A stretch of DNA of 20,943 nucleotides from Physocladia obscura (Eukaryota; Chytridiomycota; Chytridiomycetes; Chytridiales; Chytriomycetaceae), in assembly GCA_027596945.1 (NCBI GenBank), contig JADGJH010000329.1, positions 1-20,943 on the forward strand. Reading direction: 5' to 3'. The stretch's first letter is position 1; each line of letters starts with the position of its first letter. Below are positions 1 through 6,463 of the stretch, piece by piece. The notes below the pieces were generated by a model. That model did no database searches, had not been told where the DNA came from, and was given only the letters and a program-made list of their open reading frames with translations. Position numbers and translations under genes: made by a program.

Positions 1-1
1 G

Positions 2-1126
2 TTATTCGAAGAACCGTTGGTTTCACGCATTGGATTCGGAGCCATGGGTCTCAGCCAATCTTACGGAACCGCAGATCGTGCCGAAAGTTTAACAGTTTTG
101 CAACATGTCGCCGATTCAAAAGCCGCGTTTATTGATACGTCCGATATTTACGGCCTCGGACACAACGAGGAACTGATTGGCGAGTGGATCGCGCAGGAGA
201 AAGGAAACCGCGAGAAAGTGTTTATTTGCACAAAATTCGGATTCAAATCGCTGGTTCCTAATGTCATATGCGGCAAACCGGAATACGTCAAAGAATCTTG
301 CAATGCATCGTTGAAAAGACTTGGAGTGGACACCATCGACCTTTACTTTCAACACAGGTGTGTTTCAACTGAGTCATCAAAAAACTGAAGTTTAACAATT
401 TTTTGTAGAGTCGACCCAGACACTCCAATCGAAGAGACTGTGACTGCTATGGCCGAGCTTGTCAACGAAGGAAAAGTCAGATACATTGGTCTTTCTGAAG
501 CCAGCGCCGAAACAATCCGTCGCGCCCATAAAGTTCATCCAATTGCGGCAGTTCAAGTGGAATACTCGCCGTGGTCCACTCATATTGAAAATAACGGGGT
601 TTTGGATACCTGCAACGAACTTGGCATCGTTGTTGTTGCCTGTGAGTTGATGCTTCTTTTTTTTTCATTTTTTTTTTTTTTCACTTTTTTGCGTTATTTC
701 GCAAATACGAATATTTTATGTCTAACCTGTTTTCACCTTCCAGTTTCGCCAATCGGCCGTGGATTTTTGACCGGCCAGTATAAATCCATTGATGATTTTG
801 AGCCAAACGACATGCGCAGATCCTTGCCAAGATTTCAAGGCGCAGCATTTGCCGAGAACCTGAAACTCGTCGACGCGTTGAAGAAAATCGCCGATGAAAA
901 AGGCTGCACCGTTACGCAGTTGACGCTCGCCTGGGTGTGCGCGCAAGGGCCGCATATTATTCCGATTCCGGGCACAAAGAAAGTCTCGAGACTTGAAGAG
1001 AATCTTGGGGCTTTGAACGTTGTCATTAGCGAAAGTGAAAACGCCGAAATTAGAAAAATTATTTCTTCTATTCCGGTTGTTGGAGAAAGATATGCGCCGG
1101 CTACTCTTGCCCTTTCTTGGAGATAA
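2..1126 (+). CDS. Aldo-keto reductase, AKR13/YakC-like, 5'-partial
   Basis: This is an NAD(P)H-dependent aldo-keto reductase of TIM-barrel fold, probably cytosolic; the substrate cannot be read from the sequence. The model is exons 2-357, 409-641 and 744-1126, with GT-AG introns of 51 and 102 nt, giving 323 visible residues and a TAA stop. The reading frame is open to the window edge, so the start codon and probably a short first exon lie outside. Visible family motifs are [12 protein letters not shown] near the N-terminus, DTSDIYG (catalytic Asp and Tyr), CTKFGF (catalytic Lys), DLYFQHR across the first splice (catalytic His), [20 protein letters not shown] across the second splice, and [17 protein letters not shown] (cofactor phosphate-binding segment). 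All four catalytic residues are present. The motif set resembles the pyridoxal reductase/YakC branch. The family call is firm and the branch is less so. Confidence 0.93.
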
Positions 1127-1891
1127 ATCTTTTTCACAATGAAAATTAATAATAAAAAGCAAAATAATAAATAAATAAATTTTCCAATTAGTAGCAGCAA
1201 TTGGTGTTTGTGGGTCATAATCAATCATCAGGGTTAAAAAAATTTTAATTTCAGTGTATTCAGTTTTATGATTGTGATTCGAAAAAATTAATGAAATAAC
1301 TGAAATTTGAAGTTTGTTGATACGTTGTAAAAAATTGATCTTAAAAAATGATGCGCTGTCTTGCCATTGACTCTTTCTTGGGCCCATTCTCAGATATCAT
1401 GAAATGACTATTGGCGGTCCATACACCAGCACACATGTACACACACACTCACACATCCCCCTTATTATGCCTGAAGAAACTGCACGGTATCCTTCAAGAG
1501 ACAGACTACGCTATAAGTCGCTAACACTAAAAACTTGATGTAAATGGAGATGTTCCTTTTTTTTTCTTTTTCTTGTTATGTATTTTGTTGAGTTGTGATA
1601 CTATATATGTATAGTTTTTAGAAAATTTTTGATACAAAAAAAAAAAATTTTCTCAATGGGTGGCTCCGTGGAGCGGCTTTACAGGAGTCGCAAAAGTAAA
1701 CAGACACCCACACGCAGACACAATCTCCAACATTATGAAATAACAACTGCACGATTAAATAAAAAAAGCATATGTCTCCATTAAGAAAAAGAAAATTTTA
1801 ATTTCGCCAAGGAAATCAATTGAAAGAAACAAGACAAAAATAAAAAATAAATTTGAAACAAAAACATCTGCAAGACAACAGCATCAAAATA
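1127..1891. other. Intergenic region with simple repeats
   Basis: This region holds the AKR 3' UTR and the leader of the next gene. I see no supported gene in it. It contains CA-rich stretches near 1425-1457 and 1701-1722, and a perfect 10-bp inverted repeat (GAAAATTTTT at 1621-1630 against AAAAATTTTC ending near 1651) made only of A/T runs and their flanking bases. Long A and T tracts are present. A 221-codon minus-strand reading frame that runs into this region is antisense to the reductase and shows no family features. Confidence 0.6.
1151..1156 (+). terminator. Polyadenylation signal of the aldo-keto reductase
   Basis: AATAAA lies about 25 nt after the TAA stop at 1124-1126. Further overlapping AATAAA copies follow near 1165-1180. 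Confidence 0.5.
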
Positions 1892-2194
1892 ATGGACTTC
1901 TCCGATCGTAGCACGCAAATCTTTTTCGGAGTCGCCGGGCTACTCATTGTTCTGATAGTAGGCGTCGGATGCTGGCGCTATCGTGTGTATTGGGTAGGCG
2001 AAGAGAGACGATTGGAGGAAGGTCGGATTGCCGCGGGTGCCGCTGTTGCTGCGGCGCGCCGTGAACGCTGGTTGAATGCTGGGCAATCTGATGATGATGA
2101 AAACAGGACGCTGGATCGACGTCATCTCCTCATGTCGATGAATCGGAGACCAGAAGAAACTGCGGTGGCGTCTGATTATAATAATCAAGGCTGA
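1892..2194 (+). CDS. Small single-pass membrane protein, unknown function
   Basis: This is a 100-residue intronless reading frame from ATG at 1892 to TGA at 2192-2194. I chose this ATG because the frame upstream offers only a TTG and the hydrophobic helix begins just after it. Residues about 9-28 form one strong membrane segment (IFFGVAGLLIVLIVGVGCW). It is followed by WRYRVYW and a long charged tail with REERR-type clusters, an alanine-rich helix (residues about 42-52) and an acidic DDDEN patch. The positive charge after the helix predicts an N-out, C-in orientation. I recognise no family. It has its own candidate AATAAA downstream and sits between an oxidoreductase and a convergent surface-protein gene. 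The length, membrane segment and non-random composition argue for a real gene, but no homology supports it. Confidence 0.6.
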   Translation: MDFSDRSTQIFFGVAGLLIVLIVGVGCWRYRVYWVGEERRLEEGRIAAGAAVAAARRERWLNAGQSDDDENRTLDRRHLLMSMNRRPEETAVASDYNNQG

Positions 2195-2329
2195 ATTTTG
2201 AGTGCTGGGATTTTTTTTTTTTTCCTTCTTCTTACTGCGCCTCTTGTATTCTGTGCTTTGGGTCTGTCTATATTTTCTTCTTTTTTATATATATCACCAC
2301 GTCAACCCTTTTCCTTTGTTGTTATTGTC

Positions 2330-2335
2330 AATAAA
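2330..2335 (+). terminator. Polyadenylation signal of the small membrane protein gene
   Basis: AATAAA occurs 136 nt after the stop codon at 2194. The 2195-2527 interval is the convergent 3' region between two genes and holds T-rich tracts but no gene that I can support. Confidence 0.4.
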
Positions 2336-2431
2336 CCAATCTCATATTGGTAGACACTATCACTTTATTTTTTCTAGTTCTATTCTCGAATTGTTTTTTA
2401 ACTATCGAAAACGTGACTTTAATTGTTTCTA

Positions 2432-2437
2432 TTTATT
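2432..2437 (-). terminator. Polyadenylation signal of the Ser/Thr-rich gene at 2528-3553
   Basis: AATAAA on the minus strand lies about 90 nt past the TAA stop at 2528. A second copy lies at 2364-2369. Either could serve. Confidence 0.4.
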
Positions 2438-2527
2438 TTCCAATGATAACACTAATATCCACAACAAAGGATTGAGACTCAAAATATAACTCTTTGGCCG
2501 TTTCGGTTACTGACGCAATCACAAACC

Positions 2528-3553
2528 TTAACCCTGCTGCTGTTGTTGCTGCTGCTGCTGCTGCGCCAGTTCTTCGGGAGTGTAGTAGTGGTACTGCCCT
2601 TGCTCGTCGTAATAACCAGGATAAAAGATAGGCTGGGGGACAACAGGAACAGAAGCAACTGACGGCTGGGCCACATACTGCGGCTGGTATTGTTGTTGCT
2701 GCTGGGCATAGTAGGCAGCGGCGGCCTCGTACTGGGACTGGGATTGGGGCTGTTGTTGGTTGGGCGGGTAATAAAGCTGCTGTTCGACAGGAGCACCAGT
2801 CGGTTGTTGTTGCTTATGCTTAGCCACAAAGTCAGCAGGCTTGTCTGTGGGGTGGAATTCGGAGGGAGCCGGCAGGGGAACCTGGAAGAGTTCGGTCTCC
2901 TGACGCCGCTTGTGTCTGTTGCTGCGGCGGAAGAAACAAAAGATGCCCAGGGCGATCAGCACAACGGCAACGCCCCCAACAATGGAACCAATGAGGACAG
3001 CGGACGAGGGGCCCGAGGAACTGTTGTTGTTGGTGGAGGTGGCGGTGGTGGATGTGCCTGTAGCAGTGGTGCTACTTGTGCTGGTGGCGTGACTAGTGGT
3101 CGTTGATGCGGCGGTCGTGGAGGAGGAAGAGGCGGTGGTGGTGGTGGAGGAGCTGGTGGCTGTAGACGAAACGCTGGCGGAGGATGAAGTCGACGAAGAC
3201 ACCGACGCCGAGATGCCGGCCAGACTGAAGTTGCCCGTGACCTGCGTGGTGATGGAGCCGGTGTTGACGGTGGCGACGACGTCTTGCGTGCCGGCAAACG
3301 TCGGGCCGGCCGCCGAGCACGAGAACTCGGCGCAAAGCAGGAAGCCGAGGCTGGTGCACTCGCTGCTCGCCGACGGCAGGCCGATCGTCGACGTGTCCGA
3401 GCACAGCGTCACCCCCGTGCTGGTCACGAACGCCACCGCCAGCGTGCTGTCCAAGTGCTCCGCCGCGTACAGTGTTGCCACCTCCAGGTAATACGTCACT
3501 TCTCCACTCAGCGTGTCCTGCTGGTACGTGATACCAAAATCGGAGCTAGACAT
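2528..3553 (-). CDS. Ser/Thr-rich single-pass surface protein with Tyr/Gln-rich tail (tandem copy A)
   Basis: This is a 341-residue intronless frame. ATG at 3553 is the first in-frame ATG; upstream the frame offers only a TTG. In order: an N-terminal domain (residues 1-115) with four cysteines (51, 66, 74, 79) and one NFS glycosylation sequon; a mucin-like Ser/Thr/Ala stretch (116-180) suited to O-mannosylation; a membrane helix (about 185-208, with IVGGVAVVLIALG); a basic stop-transfer cluster (RRSNRHKRR); then a Gln/Pro/Tyr-rich cytosolic tail. The tail holds YPGYYDEQGQYHYY (311-324) and ends in ten glutamines. The layout recalls fungal cell-wall sensors of the Wsc/Mid2/Msb2 kind, but I find no WSC domain and no clear signal peptide. 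Part of the ectodomain DNA is very GC-rich. The adjacent gene at 3690-4556 has the same layout and the same tail motif. The function is inferred only from this layout. Confidence 0.8.
   Translation of the reverse strand: MSSSDFGITYQQDTLSGEVTYYLEVATLYAAEHLDSTLAVAFVTSTGVTLCSDTSTIGLPSASSECTSLGFLLCAEFSCSAAGPTFAGTQDVVATVNTGSITTQVTGNFSLAGISASVSSSTSSSASVSSTATSSSTTTTASSSSTTAASTTTSHATSTSSTTATGTSTTATSTNNNSSSGPSSAVLIGSIVGGVAVVLIALGIFCFFRRSNRHKRRQETELFQVPLPAPSEFHPTDKPADFVAKHKQQQPTGAPVEQQLYYPPNQQQPQSQSQYEAAAAYYAQQQQQYQPQYVAQPSVASVPVVPQPIFYPGYYDEQGQYHYYTPEELAQQQQQQQQQQG
2531..2565 (-). repeat. CAG/CAA trinucleotide tract (polyglutamine)
   Basis: A run of CAG and CAA codons encodes the ten-glutamine C-terminus of the surface protein. 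Mixed CAG/CAA use implies selection on the peptide as well as simple slippage. Length variation between strains would be expected. Confidence 0.8.
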
Positions 3554-3648
3554 CTCCTTATTAATATTCTGCAAATTTGTGCAATTCCACAAAAATCACA
3601 AGCCCTTTATCATCTTCAACAGTTTTTTGTCAATAATATTATCAAAGT

Positions 3649-3654
3649 TTTATT
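3649..3654 (-). terminator. Polyadenylation signal of the surface protein gene at 3690-4556
   Basis: AATAAA on the minus strand is about 35 nt past the TAG stop at 3690 and about 95 nt before the ATG of the next gene on the same strand. The downstream gene therefore has very little room for a promoter of its own. Confidence 0.5.
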
Positions 3655-3689
3655 AAGAAAAGGCCACCATAGACTGAACCAAGAAAATT

Positions 3690-4556
3690 CTAAACACGTT
3701 GTTGTTGATTGTCCGAGTAATAATGATATAGCCCCCTGTTGTCGTAATAGCCGGGATACTGCTGAGCAGCCTGTTGATGCACGGGAAACACGGGCAGTCC
3801 ATGCACGGCGTCGACGGCGTGCATGTGCTGGGCGACCAGAAACGGCGGATCGGTCGCGTTGGGGGGCGGCGAGTAGGGCAGCGTCGGCGTGGGCGAGCGC
3901 CACTGAGCCGCAGAGGCGTCACCGGCAACAAGCGCCGTGCTGCTGCCGGCACTGCGGAACGAGGCCGACGCCTGCAACGCCGCCGACCGCGCGCCGGTTT
4001 GCTGCGTCTGGTCCACCCAGTCCAGCTTCTGCACCGTTTCGGCACGCCGCGAACGCCGTATGTTGCGCTTGACTAGCAGATACACTACTACCCCGAGAAG
4101 CAGCACTGCTGCCGCCCCGAAGATTCCTCCTACAAGCACGCCCGTCGACGGGTTGTTGTTGCTGTTTGATGCTGCTGCTGCTGATGTTGATGTTGATGTT
4201 GATGATACTCGGGTAGATGATGCTAGTGACGACGCTGATTGCTTGACGGAAAGAAGAGTACTGCTTGACACAGCAGTGGCAGATGCAGCTGTCGTCGTGG
4301 TAATAGAAGAATCTACAGCTACCACAGCAGTGGTGGTAGTGGTAGCAGCAGCAGCAACATTAGTCGTCGTAAAAGTGCTTGTTGTGGTGGTGGTAGTCGC
4401 CGAAATCGTTGTCGGCGAAACGTCCACCTGAGAAACTGCATCCGGCGCCGCAACACTAGTCGTTGTTGTCGGAGCCACCGAATTTCTGGTTGTAGTCGCA
4501 GCAGCCCCTCCCGCATTCGTTGCCGCCGCCGGTGAGGTTACAGTAACGGCAACCAT
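3690..4556 (-). CDS. Ser/Thr-rich single-pass surface protein with Tyr-rich tail (tandem copy B)
   Basis: This is a 288-residue intronless frame from ATG at 4556 to TAG at 3690. Residues 1-135 are almost wholly Thr, Ser, Ala and Val (mucin-like). They are followed by a membrane helix (about 138-162, with VLVGGIFGAAAVLLLGVVVYLLV), a basic cluster (KRNIRRSRR), and a cytosolic tail with proline-rich stretches. The tail ends in YPGYYDNRGLYHYY (267-280). It shares with its downstream neighbour the order of parts, the GG-containing membrane helix, the RR-rich flank and the 14-residue tail motif. It lacks that neighbour's cysteine-containing N-terminal domain and has no signal peptide. The ATG follows a long A-rich leader (minus strand) directly beside the broken end of an RSPH9 homologue, so the N-terminus may have been lost. 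I infer a surface sensor or adhesin-like role from layout only. Confidence 0.75.
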   Translation of the reverse strand: MVAVTVTSPAAATNAGGAAATTTRNSVAPTTTTSVAAPDAVSQVDVSPTTISATTTTTTSTFTTTNVAAAATTTTTAVVAVDSSITTTTAASATAVSSSTLLSVKQSASSLASSTRVSSTSTSTSAAAASNSNNNPSTGVLVGGIFGAAAVLLLGVVVYLLVKRNIRRSRRAETVQKLDWVDQTQQTGARSAALQASASFRSAGSSTALVAGDASAAQWRSPTPTLPYSPPPNATDPPFLVAQHMHAVDAVHGLPVFPVHQQAAQQYPGYYDNRGLYHYYSDNQQQRV

Positions 4557-4566
4557 AGTATTTCAG

Positions 4567-4596
4567 TTTTTTTTTTTTTTTTTAAAGTTTTTTTTT
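4567..4596. repeat. Poly-T tracts between copy B and the RSPH9 fragment
   Basis: Seventeen consecutive T residues (4567-4583) are followed, after AAAG, by nine more (4588-4596). They fall in the 42-bp gap between the truncated RSPH9 frame and the start of the Ser/Thr-rich gene. Such a tract is a natural breakpoint and also a weak point for sequence assembly. Confidence 0.85.
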
Positions 4597-4598
4597 GT

Positions 4599-5129
4599 TT
4601 AATAATTTTTTTTAAGATAATTATTTTTACACACTTCTTCCCCGTTGTCTTCTTCAGATACCGCTACACTACCTGGTTATGATAAATATTGTTATTATTG
4701 TAGATGGTATAGATATTATTTACAGATATTACCAAGTGTAAATTCGAAACCTGGGTCACCAGTGAATCTTTTTGTAATCTTTTCAATTATTGTCATATCC
4801 TCCGGCGTGATCTCAGGAAGTTGCAGCCAGTTTGTTAAATCAACGCTATTTTGTTCCATGTTTTTTTAAAAAAAAAATTTAATAAAACACCAGACACATC
4901 TTTACCTGTAAAAGAATTTGCGATCAAAAAAATTTGATCCGTGTGCCTGAGCAATCATATAATCTTTTTGAATAGCCATGATTTTGCCCCAGAAACATAA
5001 ATTATGCAACTTTTCGGCTTCGGCTTTAATTTTTAGCGACGATGCCATTACTGCGCGCTCTTGTGCGTTTAACGTGATTCCTGCTAGTGAAAAATGCTGC
5101 GGCACGTCAGATAAATCTAAGGCAGCCAT
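4599..5129 (-). CDS. RSPH9: Radial spoke head protein 9 homologue, C-terminally truncated
   Basis: RSPH9 is part of the radial spoke head of motile 9+2 axonemes. The model is exons 5129-4906, 4845-4733 and 4672-4599, joined by two 60-nt GT-AG introns, for 136 residues. Recognisable segments are a helix with LNAQERAVMASSLKIKAEAE, then LCFWGKIMAIQKDYMIAQ, which matches the family's FWGRI...DYYIAQG signature, and NWLQLPEITPEDM with RFTGDPGFEF, matching the family's W.LLPP.T.EM and RFMGDPSYEYE segments. Splicing across all boundaries keeps the frame. Family members run to about 270-280 residues; here the reading continues only about 20 residues past GDPGFEF and ends in a low-complexity Lys/Asn stretch that may be intron. 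No C-terminal half was found in the window. The start is 44 bp from a divergent WD40 gene. Family identity is solid; whether the gene is functional is open. Confidence 0.8.
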
Positions 5130-5173
5130 TCTTTTTTTATTTATTTTATATAAAGTAGAAAAAAATTTGTGGT
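5130..5173. promoter_or_regulatory. Compact divergent promoter between RSPH9 and the WD40 gene
   Basis: Only 44 bp separate the two ATG codons. The interval is AT-rich and holds TATATAAA at 5147-5154 on the plus strand. With that TATA position, plus-strand transcripts could start after the ATG at 5174, which would favour the in-frame ATG at 5234 for the WD40 protein. Confidence 0.45.
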
Positions 5174-6463
5174 ATGTTAAATGAAAGTCGCGTTCTCTTT
5201 CGGTCTAACATCTCCGAACGGCCACTTTTCTGCATGGCACCATTATTTACCGATAATAAACCAACGGTTGTCGTTGGCGGAGCCAACCACGCATTAACAC
5301 AAGTGTGTTCTGTAACTGGGAGACGCGTCTGTGATTTGTATAACGCGAAATTTGGACATACTGAATGGGTTACATGTATAGAGCCGCTAGAAAATGGACA
5401 ATCTGTTGCATCTGGTGGAATGGATTCCAAAATATGCGTGTGGGAAAAACAGATAACCAGTGTGCCCAAAATTCCTTACTCCACATGTTTTGATCTTTTT
5501 GGGCATTGTGCATCTATCTCAAGCCTGAAATCCATCAGTGTTTCTTCAAATAAGCAAATGTTGGTTTCCGGATCATATGACTCGACAGTTAAAATATGGG
5601 ATCTGGAAAATGGAAATGGATGTAGAGGGGCTGGAAAATGTGTTTCTACTTTATTACAAGGGGCTTCCTCCCAAGGTATTTTGAACTTTTCAACTAGCTT
5701 TTAACCAATTTTTCATGCAGAAACTTCAAATGCTGTCCTTGGATTCATAAAAAATACCCATAAGACTGTTTCCCAAAACTCTAATGTCACATCATTCACA
5801 AGAAAAGGCATCATTTTTTGTCATGACTTACTTCAGCAGAGGCAAACATCATCCCTACAAGCACATCATGGTCCAATATCGGAATTGCTTTTAGTTTCAA
5901 GCCATCCTGGTGGTGATGTTGTTATATCAAGTGGTTTACTGGATGGAGCTGTCCGGTGCTTTGACTTTCGACTACCAAGCCATCGTGGGCGGTGTGTTGC
6001 AAGATTTGAAAGAATTGGAGGTGGAGAAGGTGTTTCGATGATGGTTGGGGTTTGCAATTCAGGAAATTCATTCAGGGTGGCTACAGCAGGAAAATTTGAT
6101 GGAAGCATTGAAATTTTGGAACTGCGTGGAGGAGGCACCATCAACAAATTAACAAATAGGCATAGAAACATCGAAATTCAGAAAAAAAGAGACTACATTG
6201 TTGACCCAGCAACTGTGGTGTATGCATTAAAAGCTGTCCCACAAGTTGATGGAGTTGCTGTATCATGGGGAGATGGAAAGACATACCTACTACGTGGTTT
6301 AACAGGATACAATGCAAACGCAAGTACAGAGTTATTTTCTTTTCAAGATAGTAAAAACGCAATGCGGAGTTTTTCAGTTTGTGAGGTGGGGAACCAAAAG
6401 CTGCGAATAATATGTGCTGGTGATGATGGTACTGTTGTTGGAGTTGAAACAAGCTTTCCTTAA
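5174..6463 (+). CDS. WD40-repeat protein, unassigned
   Basis: This is a predicted beta-propeller scaffold. Exons are 5174-5675 and 5721-6463, with a 45-nt GT-AG intron, giving 414 residues if translation starts at 5174. An alternative in-frame ATG at 5234 (MAPLFTDNKP) has a better context and lies below a TATA-like element. Clear repeats are GHTEWVTCIEPLENGQSV followed by ASGGMDSKICVW (residues 61-90) and LFGHCASISSL followed by LVSGSYDSTVKIWDLE (109-145). The splice gives SSQETSNAVLGF, and a further blade follows with AHHGPISELLLV and SSGLLDGAVRCFDFR. Later blades are degenerate. I cannot assign an orthologue. Head-to-head placement with a radial spoke gene suggests, but does not show, a flagellar role. 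CpG dinucleotides are common in the first 250 bp and scarce over much of the rest. Confidence 0.85.

Noticed and set aside
722..1387. 221-codon minus-strand reading frame antisense to the aldo-keto reductase
   Set aside because: It overlaps exon 3 of a clear gene, continues into the AT-rich 3' UTR and has no domain features; the composition is that of a shadow frame.
1621..1651. Perfect 10-bp inverted repeat that could form a hairpin
   Set aside because: It is made almost only of A and T runs with an A-rich loop; such pairs are expected by chance in this composition, and hairpin terminators are not a feature of nuclear genes.
3593..3692. A signal-peptide exon upstream of copy A, or fusion of copies A and B by splicing
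   Set aside because: No ATG in the gap opens a hydrophobic frame with a usable donor, and joining B's end to the TTTGCAG acceptor gives a stop codon at once.
2956..4045. Minus-strand Pro/Arg/His-rich frames overlapping the surface genes
   Set aside because: They are out-of-frame readings of the GC-rich repeats; the chosen frames show membrane helices and the shared tail motif.
3284..4072. 262-codon plus-strand frame rich in Arg and Ala across the two surface genes
   Set aside because: It crosses the boundary between two genes on the opposite strand and its composition is that of GC-rich antisense. Similar shadows at 3096-3491 and 3937-4431 were dropped for the same reason.
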